Below, piece by piece: positions 1 through 6,544 of a stretch of 8,018 nt of DNA. Both the position numbers and the translations under genes were made by a program. The notes beneath the pieces are model-generated. The model searched no databases and had not been told where the DNA came from. It saw nothing but the letters and a program-made list of their open reading frames with translations. Source of the DNA: Stomatobaculum sp. (GTDB lineage Bacteria > Bacillota_A > Clostridia > Lachnospirales > Lachnospiraceae); the NCBI GenBank assembly GCA_017449925.1, contig JAFSYO010000117.1, positions 1-8,018 of the forward strand, given 5' to 3'. The stretch's first letter is position 1; each line of letters begins with the position of its first letter.

Positions 1-37
1 AACCCAAAGTCAGATCCTCAACCGTGATCTGCGCCAT
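1..37 (-). CDS. N-terminus of a leftward gene, probably an ABC-transporter ATP-binding protein (cut by window edge)
   Basis: An ATG on the minus strand (35-37) opens a frame that reads MAQITVEDLTLG and runs off the window edge. AAGGAG lies about eight bases upstream on the minus strand, and a strong promoter (75-103) points at it, so this is very likely a real start. The pattern of a short lead, then [IV]-x-[VI]-x-[DN]-L-[TS]-[LF]-G, is how many ABC-transporter ATPase subunits begin, just before the aromatic A-loop residue. With only 12 residues the family is an inference. The Fur-family-like palindrome in the promoter would suit a metal (zinc, iron or manganese) uptake ATPase such as ZnuC, but no substrate can be assigned from what is visible. 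Confidence 0.55.
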   Translation of the reverse strand, partial: MAQITVEDLTLG

Positions 38-59
38 AAAGAACTCCTTCTTTTAAAAA

Positions 60-74
60 TGAAAAGCGTTTTCA
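60..74 (-). promoter_or_regulatory. Candidate operator: TGAAAA-gcg-TTTTCA palindrome
   Basis: The bases TGAAAAGCGTTTTCA form an inverted repeat of two six-base arms around a three-base centre, flanked by A- and T-runs. Read as 7-1-7 it resembles the TGA.AA.N.TT.TCA layout of Fur-family boxes (Fur, Zur, PerR). It begins one base downstream of the -10 hexamer of the leftward promoter, over the expected transcription start, where a bound repressor would block initiation. The identity of the regulator is inference; chance AT-rich symmetry is the alternative. Confidence 0.45.
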
Positions 75-103
75 ATTTTATAAGCGCCTTTCTCGTTTGT
101 CAA
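75..103 (-). promoter_or_regulatory. Sigma-A-type promoter for the leftward gene at 1-37
   Basis: On the minus strand TTGACA (98-103), a perfect -35, is followed after 17 bases by TAAAAT (75-80) as the -10. Spacing and orientation fit the start codon at 37, giving a leader of roughly 30 bases that contains the AAGGAG ribosome binding site. The palindrome at 60-74 sits immediately downstream. Confidence 0.7.
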
Positions 104-196
104 CCGCCTTCTTTTCAGGGCAATAATTAAAGCTTGGACAAACATGTTAATTTTTTCTATCTTTTCCCCTCATTGCGCCTCTTTTTTTGTGAACTA

Positions 197-205
197 TGTT
201 ATAAT
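197..205 (+). promoter_or_regulatory. Extended -10 promoter of hpf
   Basis: TG-T-TATAAT is a perfect -10 hexamer (200-205) with the TG extension (197-198). No good -35 lies 16-18 bases upstream; the nearest candidate, TTGCGC (173-178), is 21 bases away. An extended -10 can work without a -35. The start would fall near 212, giving a leader of about 26 bases that carries AAAGGAG eight bases before the hpf ATG. I do not see a convincing alternative-sigma motif, although hpf genes are often stress-controlled. The rest of the divergent gap (104-196) shows T-rich runs and nothing I can name. Confidence 0.6.
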
Positions 206-237
206 AATGATACAGCATAAGGAAAGGAGTTGAGATT

Positions 238-765
238 ATGCGCATAACTATCACCGGTAAAAATATGGACCTCACCAACGGACTGAAGAATCAGGTCACC
301 AAAAAGCTTTCCAAGCTGGATAAGTATTTCGCGGAGGATGCAGAAGCCCGCGTGGTACTTAGCAAGAGCAAAGGCAAGGAAAAGATCGAGGTGACGATTC
401 CGACGAAGACCGGATTCATCCGGGCCGAGGACGCGACCGACGATTTCTATGCATCCATTGACCTGGTAGAAGAATCCATCGAGCGCCAGATCAAGCGGTA
501 TAAATCCAAACTCGTTGACCGGAAACAGTCCGCTGTCCCCTTCTCCGACCTCTTCATCGAGGAAAAGGCAGAAGGCGACGAAGAGATCCGCATCGTCAAG
601 AACAAAAAATTCGAGATCAAACCCATGGATCCCGAAGAGGCCTGCCTCCAGATGGAGCTCCTGGGCCACAATTTCTTCGTCTTCCTGAATGCCCAGACGG
701 AAGCGGTCAATGTGGTCTACCGCAGAAACGACAAGAGCTACGGCCTCATCGAGCCGGAGACCTGA
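238..765 (+). CDS. hpf: Ribosome hibernation-promoting factor, long form (HPF)
   Basis: This protein binds the 30S subunit in starved or stationary cells, blocks the decoding sites and, in its long form, joins two 70S ribosomes into inactive 100S dimers. At 175 residues it has the usual long-form size. Residues 1-100 are the S30AE/RaiA-like domain: MRITITGKNMDLTNGLKNQV opens it, and KKLSKLDKYF and a lysine-rich strand follow. A short acidic linker (about 105-117) joins it to the C-terminal dimerisation domain (about 118-175), recognisable from IVKNKKFEIKPMDPEEACLQ, then GHNFFVFLNA and the closing RRNDKSYGLIEPE. The ATG has AAAGGAG at an eight-base spacing. It is a single-gene unit with its own promoter and terminator. 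The antisense frame over it is a shadow. Assignment is secure. Confidence 0.97.
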   Translation: MRITITGKNMDLTNGLKNQVTKKLSKLDKYFAEDAEARVVLSKSKGKEKIEVTIPTKTGFIRAEDATDDFYASIDLVEESIERQIKRYKSKLVDRKQSAVPFSDLFIEEKAEGDEEIRIVKNKKFEIKPMDPEEACLQMELLGHNFFVFLNAQTEAVNVVYRRNDKSYGLIEPET

Positions 766-800
766 CCGGGATCCCGCAGGACCTATGATTAAATAAAAAT

Positions 801-838
801 AACCCCCACTCTTTTTCCTGAGGAGTGGGGGTTTCTTT
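801..838 (+). terminator. Bidirectional intrinsic terminator between hpf and pepV
   Basis: An 11-bp perfect stem, AACCCCCACTC (801-811) with GAGTGGGGGTT (823-833), closes an 11-base loop. On the plus strand it runs into TTTCTTT (832-838), suiting hpf. On the minus strand it is followed by ATTTTTATTT (complement of about 791-800), so it can also stop the leftward coaBC-prfC-pepV transcript. If it does, that transcript carries element copy 1 in its 3' untranslated region. Confidence 0.88.
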
Positions 839-851
839 CTGACAATGGAAG

Positions 852-1009
852 AAGGACGCGTGCCCGCAGGTCATATCATTCCCGTCGGAGAGTTTCACAA
901 GCAGCGCGGCACCGCGACGGCGACCACGTTCTTGTGGAGCCCAAAGCGGCGTCCGAATGCTGCGCAGTGAAACCGACAGAGGGAATGCTGTCCTGCGGGC
1001 ATCGTCCTT
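852..1009 (+). repeat. Long-hairpin intergenic element, copy 1
   Basis: First of three related elements. The arms pair end to end: 852-858 with 1003-1009; 861-870 with 992-1001 (ten perfect pairs); 877-883 with 981-987; 884-888 (GTCGG) with 973-977 (CCGAC); 893-898 (TTTCAC) with 967-972 (GTGAAA); 901-905 with 959-963; 908-915 with 946-953 (one mismatch); 919-921 with 939-941; 924-927 (CCAC) with 934-937 (GTGG). Parts shared with the other copies are the bulge AGAG (889-892), the opposite AGA, the internal loop GAC/CAAA (916-918, 942-945) and the tip. The 5' side is preceded by TCTTTCTGACAAT (834-846), which recurs before copy 3. Its right end lies 7 bases from the pepV stop codon. It could be an RNA, a single-stranded-DNA recognition structure or a small mobile repeat; the sequence does not decide which, nor which strand is active. 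Confidence 0.85.
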
Positions 1010-1016
1010 TTCTTAA

Positions 1017-2516
1017 TTACTCGCAGAGATCCGCGATGATCTGGGCGAACATTTTGGCCGAGACCACCAGCTCCTCGATCACGGCAAATTCGTCCGGGGC
1101 GTGCATCCGGGTATCTGTTCCCGGGAGGCAGGCGCCGAAGGCGACGCCGTTCTCCAGTTCATGGACATAGGTGCTGCCGCCCAGAGCGATGCATCCGCCG
1201 GGCAGGCCGGTATATTCCTCGTAGACGCGGTTCAGTTCCTTTACCAAAGGCGTGTCCGCCGGGACCTTGTGCGGCACTGTCATGCCTTCACTTTCAAAGT
1301 GCATTCCTTCCGCCTCGAACTTCTGACGGCATATCTTCACCAGATCGGAGGGAGCTATCGCGGCGGGATAACGGCAGTCGAACAGACCGGTCATGCCCGT
1401 CTGGTTCAGTTCCAGCTGGGTGAAGGCCAGCGTCAGGGGACCGCATTCCCGGTCTTCGGTCATGATGCCCAGGGAAGTTCCGTCTGTTTCGCCGTGGGGC
1501 ATCAGCCAGCAGAGAGAGCGCACCGCCTGGGCCGCGCCGGCCTCGTGTCCCGTATAGCCTGCGTTGGTCTCCTCCACCGGGAGTTCGGCGAGCAGCGCCA
1601 GAAGCGCTGTCAGGGCGTTGATTCCTTCTTTCGGCAATGAAGCGTGGGCGTTCCTTCCGATGGCGGTCACGGTGAGAAGCGTATCGGTCCCCGCATCCTT
1701 ATCGGACACCAGATCTCCGCCGCCGCGAACCGTTTCGAATTTTACGCCGTACACCTTCGTAATCTCCGCCGCCAGAACATCCACCACCATCTGGGAGATG
1801 CCTGCCAATACAGCCACAGCTCTCGGCGGGACCGCGTTGGCAACCTTTCCGCCGGAAATATGCATGATCCTCGCGCCGGTGCGCTGCTTATCCCAGCTCA
1901 TGGAGAACTTTGCCGGCAGGCGGCCTTTCTCAATGTTCACCACCGGATACTCTCCGTCGGGAGAAAAGGTCATGGGAGCTTCTTTTTCTTTTTTGTAGTA
2001 ATGGGCGATGCAGGCGCTGCCATTCTCTTCGTTCGTTCCGAGGATCAGACGCGCGTTCTTCTTCACCGGGATCCCCAGTTCCTTTACGGCCCTCATAGCG
2101 TAAAGAGCAGCCACAGCCGGTCCCTTGTCATCGGAGGTCCCGCGGCCGTAGATCCTGCCTTCTTCTTCCACGATCTTTGGTTCAAAGGCCTCTGTCACCG
2201 TCCAGCCTTCCTGTCCCGGCACCACGTCCAGGTGTGCCAGGATGTCCAGCTCGTGCTCTCCGTCGTTCAGGTCCGCAGTCAGTACGTAGTTATCGTAGTT
2301 CGTCGTCTTCAGACCGTAACCTGAGATCATCTTCTCCGCTGCCTTCAGCGCCGTATAGGGCCCTTCTCCGAAGGGCATTCCGCTCTCCGGTGCCTTCTCC
2401 TCCGCCGGCACTGCCTCGCCCATAGAACTGTCGATGCGGCAAAGTGTCTTTATATCTTCCAGCATTTCCGCGCGGTGCGCGTCGATCCAAGACTCGATCT
2501 GCTCCCTGTACTTCAT
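1017..2516 (-). CDS. pepV: PepV/Sapep-type M20 metallodipeptidase
   Basis: This is a cytoplasmic di-zinc or manganese dipeptidase of the M20A family (PepV of lactobacilli, Sapep of staphylococci), which cleaves free dipeptides after uptake or protein turnover. Metal and catalytic residues are in order: H95 and D97 in HLDVVPGQEGW, D129 in GRGTSDDKGP, E153-E154 in TNEENGS, D177 in FSPDGEYPV and H472 in RMHAPDE. The numbering 153/154/177 coincides with that known for PepV. At 499 residues it is slightly longer than PepV (about 470). The lid domain lies roughly between residues 190 and 380. The ATG has AAGGAG 13 bases upstream, a little far, but no better in-frame start is visible. It is the last gene of the leftward cluster, 55 bases after prfC. 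Beta-alanyl dipeptides such as carnosine may also be substrates, by family analogy. Confidence 0.93.
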   Translation of the reverse strand: MKYREQIESWIDAHRAEMLEDIKTLCRIDSSMGEAVPAEEKAPESGMPFGEGPYTALKAAEKMISGYGLKTTNYDNYVLTADLNDGEHELDILAHLDVVPGQEGWTVTEAFEPKIVEEEGRIYGRGTSDDKGPAVAALYAMRAVKELGIPVKKNARLILGTNEENGSACIAHYYKKEKEAPMTFSPDGEYPVVNIEKGRLPAKFSMSWDKQRTGARIMHISGGKVANAVPPRAVAVLAGISQMVVDVLAAEITKVYGVKFETVRGGGDLVSDKDAGTDTLLTVTAIGRNAHASLPKEGINALTALLALLAELPVEETNAGYTGHEAGAAQAVRSLCWLMPHGETDGTSLGIMTEDRECGPLTLAFTQLELNQTGMTGLFDCRYPAAIAPSDLVKICRQKFEAEGMHFESEGMTVPHKVPADTPLVKELNRVYEEYTGLPGGCIALGGSTYVHELENGVAFGACLPGTDTRMHAPDEFAVIEELVVSAKMFAQIIADLCE

Positions 2517-2571
2517 GTTCGTAATCGTTCTCCTTCTTGATGTTTTTCGAAGTCACTCTTATAAAGCTGCG

Positions 2572-4206
2572 TCAGTTCCTTCCGAACTCACTAAGTTTCA
2601 GCCCGGGGTTGCGGTCCAGCACCATCTTCACGCTCCATTCATGGGCAAAGAGGAGCAGGGGCTCGCCTTTCAGGTTCTGGATCCGCTTCATGTCGCTGGT
2701 GCCCTGGATGCGGTCCACATTGATCTCATGCGGGTTCTCGACCCAGCGGATGTACTCGTAGGGAAGCTGGTCCAGGCGGACTTCCACATTGTACTCTGAC
2801 TTCAGCCGGTAGGTCAGAACTTCAAACTGCAGGACGCCGACCGCGCCGACGATGATCTCTTCCATACCGGAATTAACTTCCTGGAAGATCTGTATGGCCC
2901 CTTCCTGGGCGATCTGATACACACCTTTGGTGAACTGTTTCCGTTTCATGGTGTCGATCTGTTTCAGGCGGGCAAAATGCTCCGGAGCAAAGGTGGGGAT
3001 CCCTTCGAACTGTACCGGCTCCCTGGAAGTGCAGAGTGTGTCGCCGATGGAAAAAATACCTGGGTCGAAGACGCCGATGATATCGCCCGCGTAGGCGGTC
3101 TCGATGATCTTTCTTTCATCCGCCATCATCTGGGTCGACTGGTTCAGGCGGATCTTCTTTCCTCCCTGCACGTGAGTCACTTCCATGCCGGCTTCATATT
3201 CCCCGGAACAGATCCGCATGAAGGCGATCCTGTCGCGGTGGGCTTTGTTCATGTTAGCCTGGATCTTGAACACAAAGGCGGAGAAGAAATCGTCCTTCAT
3301 GGGATCCACGGTATACTGCTCCTCCGTGTCCGCGAAGCCGTTGGTGGTCACCTTGAGCTGCTTTGCCGTTCTCGCCAGCGGGGAGGTCGTCATCTGAAGG
3401 AAATGGGTAAGGAAGGTCTCCACGCCAAAATTTGTCAGGGCCGATCCGAAGAACACCGGTGTCAGGTCGCCGCGGCTCACCCGCTCCATGTCCAGTTCGT
3501 CGCTGGCTCCGTCCAGAAGCTCGATTTCTTCAAGAAGCTGATCCCGGTAGTCTTCTCCGATCTTTTCTCCCAGGGAGGGATCCTCCAGGGACCAGGTCTC
3601 GGATTCCACTTCCTCCATGCCGGCATGGGCCGCATGGAAGGCCGTCACTTCTTTTTTGTTCCGGTCGTAAACGCCTTTAAAATTCTTGCCGCAGCCGATG
3701 GGCCAGTTCACAGGACAGGTCCGGATGCCCAGCAGCTCTTCGATCTCATCCGTCAGCGCAAAGGGATCCCGGGCTTCCCGGTCCATCTTGTTGATAAAGG
3801 TAAAGATCGGGATGTGCCGCAGGGTACATACCTTGAACAGCTTCCTTGTCTGGGCCTCCACGCCCTTACCTGCGTCGATCACCATGACAGCGGAATCCAC
3901 CGCCATCAAGGTGCGGTAAGTGTCCTCCGAAAAGTCCTGGTGTCCCGGCGTGTCCAGGATATTGACGCAGTTCCCTTTGTAGTTGAACTGGAGCACGGAA
4001 GATGTGACCGAAATGCCTCTCTCCTTTTCAATGTCCATCCAGTCGCTGACTGCGTGTTTTCCTGTCTTTCTGCCCTTGACCGATCCTGCGAGGTTGATGG
4101 CGCCGCCGTACAGGAGTAGCTTCTCCGTCAGTGTCGTCTTACCTGCGTCAGGGTGGCTGATGATGGCAAAGGTGCGTCTTTTTCTGATCTCTTCAAAATT
4201 CGTCAC
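2572..4206 (-). CDS. prfC: Peptide chain release factor 3 (RF3), GTPase
   Basis: RF3 is a translational GTPase that removes RF1 or RF2 from the ribosome after peptide release. The 544-residue length and motifs fit: P-loop SHPDAGKTT (17-25), switch I region RGISVTSS (63-70), DTPGH (85-89) and NKMD (139-142). The opening KRRTFAIISHPDAGKT separates RF3 from EF-G and BipA. Domain II and III sequence continues to the C-terminus (for example GVLQFEVLTYRLKSEY), and there is no EF-G-like domain IV/V tail. The start is GTG (4204-4206), with GGGGA six bases upstream; no in-frame ATG precedes it. It lies 54 bases downstream of coaBC and 55 upstream of pepV on the same strand, so cotranscription is likely. 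There is no obvious functional link to its neighbours. Confidence 0.97.
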   Translation of the reverse strand: MTNFEEIRKRRTFAIISHPDAGKTTLTEKLLLYGGAINLAGSVKGRKTGKHAVSDWMDIEKERGISVTSSVLQFNYKGNCVNILDTPGHQDFSEDTYRTLMAVDSAVMVIDAGKGVEAQTRKLFKVCTLRHIPIFTFINKMDREARDPFALTDEIEELLGIRTCPVNWPIGCGKNFKGVYDRNKKEVTAFHAAHAGMEEVESETWSLEDPSLGEKIGEDYRDQLLEEIELLDGASDELDMERVSRGDLTPVFFGSALTNFGVETFLTHFLQMTTSPLARTAKQLKVTTNGFADTEEQYTVDPMKDDFFSAFVFKIQANMNKAHRDRIAFMRICSGEYEAGMEVTHVQGGKKIRLNQSTQMMADERKIIETAYAGDIIGVFDPGIFSIGDTLCTSREPVQFEGIPTFAPEHFARLKQIDTMKRKQFTKGVYQIAQEGAIQIFQEVNSGMEEIIVGAVGVLQFEVLTYRLKSEYNVEVRLDQLPYEYIRWVENPHEINVDRIQGTSDMKRIQNLKGEPLLLFAHEWSVKMVLDRNPGLKLSEFGRN

Positions 4207-4260
4207 GTCTGTTCCCCGTTCTGTATTGATCTGGCCTCTGGAATCCGGCCGCTCATTAAT

Positions 4261-5457
4261 TTAAGACTTGATGCAGCGGTCCAGGATGCGGTCCGCCACT
4301 TCGTTTTTGGTCATGATGGGAAGTTCCTCCATTCCGTCGGGGCAGAGGAAGGTCACCACATTGGTATCTGTGCCGAAACCGGCCCCGGCTGCCCGGAGGG
4401 AATTCGCCACGATCATATCCGCTTTCTTTTTCCGGAGTTTTTCACCGGCGTTCTTCAAAAGATCCGTGGTCTCCATTGCAAAGCCGCAGAGGAACTGGCC
4501 CTCCGGCTTGTGCTCTCCGCACCATGCAAGGATGTCATGGGTCCTGGTGAGGGTGAGGGTCGTCTCGGTGCCGGTATTCTTCTTTTTGATCTTTTCTGAT
4601 GCCGCCTCCAGAGGACGGAAATCCGCCACTGCCGCGGCCATGATGATGATATCCTGCTGGCCGGACACCGACGTGACCGCCTGGAACATCTCCTCCGCCG
4701 ACACGACACGGACGGTGTTCACGAACTGCGGCGGACTCACCCGCATATCGCCGGCCACCAGCGTCACTTCCGCGCCTCTCATGGCTGCTGCCCGGGCTAT
4801 GGCCGTTCCCATCTTTCCGGTGGAGTGGTTCGTGATGAAACGCACCGGGTCGATGGCTTCCCGGGTCGCGCCGCTGGTCACCAGGACTTTCTTTCCCGCA
4901 AGATCCTTCTTGGCTCCGCAGGCCATCTCCAGCCACTCAAACAGCTCCTCGCCCTCCGGCAGACGGCCGCTTCCCATGTCGCCGCAAGCCTGGAAGCCTA
5001 CGCCAGGCGCCACCACGGTCCAGCCTCTGTCCTGAAGCTTCTTCAGGTTCTCCTGGACCGCAGGATTCTCAAACATGTGCACGTTCATGGCAGGCGCGAT
5101 GAGCAGCGGGCAGGAATAGGCTGCGACAATGGCGGAGGAAAGCATATCGTCCGCAATGCCCCAGGCAGCCTTCGCGATAATGTCCGCGCTGGCCGGCGCC
5201 ACAAGAAACACATCCGCTTTTTTCGGAAGGTCGATATGGGACACGGGGGATTCATTCGCGCGGTCAAAATCATCCAGCACCGTGCGGTGCTTTGTCAGCG
5301 TATCAAAGACGATCGGATCTATAAAACGGCAGGCATTCTTCGTCATGATCACGTAAGTTTCTGCCCCCGCCTGCTGAAGAAGACTGGCAAGATGCGCCAT
5401 CTTATAAGCCGAAATACTGCCGCTGATCCCCAACAGGACTGTTTTTCCTTTTAACAC
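4261..5457 (-). CDS. coaBC: Bifunctional phosphopantothenoylcysteine decarboxylase / phosphopantothenate-cysteine ligase (CoaBC)
   Basis: This flavoprotein carries out two consecutive CoA steps: ligation of cysteine to 4'-phosphopantothenate (CoaB) and decarboxylation to 4'-phosphopantetheine (CoaC). I place the start at GTG (5455-5457), not the in-frame ATG 27 bases upstream. GGAGGAG lies six bases before the GTG, the protein then begins MLKGKTVLLGISGSISAYK as is usual, and the upstream ATG lies inside the -10 hexamer. With this start (398 residues) the key positions equal those known for E. coli Dfp: N125 in PAMN, C158 in QACGDMGSGRLPE, N210 in ITNHSTGK and K289 in SEKIKKK. The active-site histidine is H74 in SHIDL. 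CoaC spans about 1-180 and CoaB about 187-398, beginning GKKVLVTSGATREAIDPVRF. It heads the leftward cluster and is divergent from coaX. Confidence 0.96.
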   Translation of the reverse strand: MLKGKTVLLGISGSISAYKMAHLASLLQQAGAETYVIMTKNACRFIDPIVFDTLTKHRTVLDDFDRANESPVSHIDLPKKADVFLVAPASADIIAKAAWGIADDMLSSAIVAAYSCPLLIAPAMNVHMFENPAVQENLKKLQDRGWTVVAPGVGFQACGDMGSGRLPEGEELFEWLEMACGAKKDLAGKKVLVTSGATREAIDPVRFITNHSTGKMGTAIARAAAMRGAEVTLVAGDMRVSPPQFVNTVRVVSAEEMFQAVTSVSGQQDIIIMAAAVADFRPLEAASEKIKKKNTGTETTLTLTRTHDILAWCGEHKPEGQFLCGFAMETTDLLKNAGEKLRKKKADMIVANSLRAAGAGFGTDTNVVTFLCPDGMEELPIMTKNEVADRILDRCIKS

Positions 5458-5474
5458 AGCGTTCTCCTCCCGCG

Positions 5475-5503
5475 TTGAATTCATACTGGTTTTAAGTTAT
5501 GAT
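5475..5503 (+). promoter_or_regulatory. Candidate coaX promoter
   Basis: TTGAAT (5475-5480) and TATGAT (5498-5503) are separated by 17 bases, and the start would fall near 5510, about 40 bases before the coaX ATG. The hexamers almost coincide with those of the opposite coaBC promoter. The -35 is imperfect (TTGA plus two mismatches), so confidence is moderate. Confidence 0.5.
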
Positions 5504-5508
5504 GTCAA
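5480..5508 (-). promoter_or_regulatory. coaBC promoter
   Basis: On the minus strand TTGACA (5503-5508) is followed after exactly 17 bases by TATGAA (5480-5485). Transcription would begin near 5473, leaving a leader of about 16 bases with GGAGGAG (5464-5470) before the GTG start. The alternative ATG at 5482-5484 lies within the -10 and would not be in the mRNA. Confidence 0.68.
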
Positions 5509-5548
5509 TAGAGTTTAACACAATTCGATCCGGAAAGGAAGAAATTCT

Positions 5549-6313
5549 ATGATACTCGCAATCGACATGGGAAACTCCAATATCGTGATCGGCGGTATTG
5601 ACGAAAAGCATACTCACTTTATGGAGCGCATCACGACGGACATCCGCAAGACCGACCTGGAGTATGCAGTCAGTATTAAGAACATATTTGAGATCCACGG
5701 CCTGAACCCCCGGGACGTGGAAGGCGCCATACTTTCCAGCGTGGTACCTCCGCTGAATCCCATCATCCAGACCGCGGTCCGGAAGGTCACCGGCATGCAG
5801 TGCAAACTGGTGGGCGCCGGGATGAAGACCGGAATGAACATCCGCATGGATGACCCGAAAAAAGTCGGTGCAGACCTGATCGTGGATTCCGTCGCTGCGA
5901 AGGCCGAGTATCCCCTTCCCATCATCGTGATCGACATGGGCACCGCCACCACCATCACCGTCGTCGACAAGCACGGTGACTATATCGGCGGCATCATCCA
6001 TCCGGGTCTCCGGGTCTCTCTGGACACCCTTTCCAGCCGGACTGCCCAGCTGCCCCACATCGACCTCGAATCCCCCGGCCCGGTCATCGCGAAGAACACT
6101 GTCGAAAGCATGCGCAGCGGCATTCTTTACGGCTCTGCCTCCATGATGGACGGCATCATCGACCGCATGGAAGAAGAACTGGGGTGCAAAGCTTCCATCG
6201 TGGCCACCGGCGGACTGGCTCCCTTCGTCGCTCCCCTCTGCCGCCACAAGCTGATCGTGGACGACGACCTGCTGCTCAAAGGACTGCTGATCCTGTACCG
6301 CAAGAATAGTTGA
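5549..6313 (+). CDS. coaX: Type III pantothenate kinase (CoaX)
   Basis: CoaX catalyses the first committed step of CoA synthesis, ATP plus pantothenate to 4'-phosphopantothenate. The type III enzyme has an ASKHA (actin/Hsp70-like) fold and is generally not feedback-inhibited by CoA. Motifs run in order: phosphate loop DMGNSNIVIG (6-15), pantothenate-site GADL (107-110, with catalytic D109; many homologues have GADR here), IDMGTATTITVVD (128-140), GGIIHPGLRVSLDTL (147-161) and TGGLAPF (220-226). Length, 254 residues, is typical. The ATG has AAAGGAA about nine bases upstream. It is divergent from coaBC, which acts on its product. No T-tailed terminator follows; hairpin element copy 2 starts five bases after its stop codon. 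Confidence 0.96.
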   Translation: MILAIDMGNSNIVIGGIDEKHTHFMERITTDIRKTDLEYAVSIKNIFEIHGLNPRDVEGAILSSVVPPLNPIIQTAVRKVTGMQCKLVGAGMKTGMNIRMDDPKKVGADLIVDSVAAKAEYPLPIIVIDMGTATTITVVDKHGDYIGGIIHPGLRVSLDTLSSRTAQLPHIDLESPGPVIAKNTVESMRSGILYGSASMMDGIIDRMEEELGCKASIVATGGLAPFVAPLCRHKLIVDDDLLLKGLLILYRKNS

Positions 6314-6318
6314 AACAA

Positions 6319-6476
6319 GCCGTGCATTCCCCGGAACTTAGCGGGTGCTCTGTCGGTTTCGCGCCGTACCATCCGGACGCCCCTTTGTGCGCCATCAGAC
6401 CGTGGGCGCAGTCGGGGCGCCGGGTACGAACGCGAAACTCTCCGACGCACCCATGCGTTCCGTGAAATCGCACGGC
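6319..6476 (-). repeat. Long-hairpin intergenic element, copy 2
   Basis: Strand is given by its match to copies 1 and 3. Pairing on plus coordinates: 6319-6325 with 6470-6476; 6332-6337 (CGGAAC) with 6457-6462; 6343-6348 (GGGTGC) with 6447-6452; 6353-6356 with 6442-6445; 6357-6363 (TTTCGCG) with 6431-6437; 6365-6370 (CGTACC) with 6423-6428; 6376-6383 with 6414-6421 (one G-T); 6388-6393 (TGCGCC) with 6405-6410. Read on the minus strand the AGAG bulge, the opposed CAGA, the GAC/CAAA internal loop and the tip align with the other copies, while most stem sequences differ. Length, 158 bp, equals copy 1. Its 3' end lies five bases from the coaX stop. The frames APRLRPR..GAQRGVR that run through it are by-products of the DNA repeat. 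Confidence 0.85.
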
Positions 6477-6544
6477 ATTTATACATTTCTGCGAAAGAAC
6501 AGCCGCCTCGACTTGGGCACCGATCTTTCTGCAATCAAAAGACA
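6477..6544. other. 68-bp spacer between copies 2 and 3, formed partly by their facing 5' flanks
   Basis: No gene is seen. The right part contains TCTTTCTGCAAT (6524-6535), matching the sequence before copy 1 (834-846) but for one inserted base. The left part, read on the minus strand, contains GTTCTTTCGCAGAAAT, a weaker match in the corresponding place before copy 2. The two flanks therefore form a loose inverted repeat. A TATAAA on the minus strand (6479-6484) could be a -10 for copy 2, but no matching -35 is present, so I do not call a promoter. Confidence 0.5.

Noticed and set aside
199..669. Long antisense frame over hpf (156 residues)
   Set aside because: It is the mirror of a gene whose identity is certain and has no family-like sequence or ribosome binding site.
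852..1009. Interpreting the hairpin elements as integron attC sites, CRISPR repeats or T-box leaders
   Set aside because: There are no attC core sequences or integrase, no regular spacer array, and the elements follow stop codons rather than precede synthetase or amino-acid genes. A GGTACG stretch in copy 2 only superficially recalls a T-box.
2977..4119. Long plus-strand frame (380 residues) inside prfC
   Set aside because: It is an antisense shadow of a highly conserved GTPase gene, with His- and Gly-rich low-complexity translation and no start signals.
4203..4256. A 17-codon leader ORF before prfC whose TGA overlaps the prfC GTG (GTGA)
   Set aside because: It has no ribosome binding site, its ATG lies only four bases after the coaBC stop, and prfC has its own GGGGA site. 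Probably chance.
5492..6247. Antisense frame over coaX (251 residues)
   Set aside because: Asp- and His-rich shadow of coaX codons; coaX has complete motifs and a ribosome binding site.
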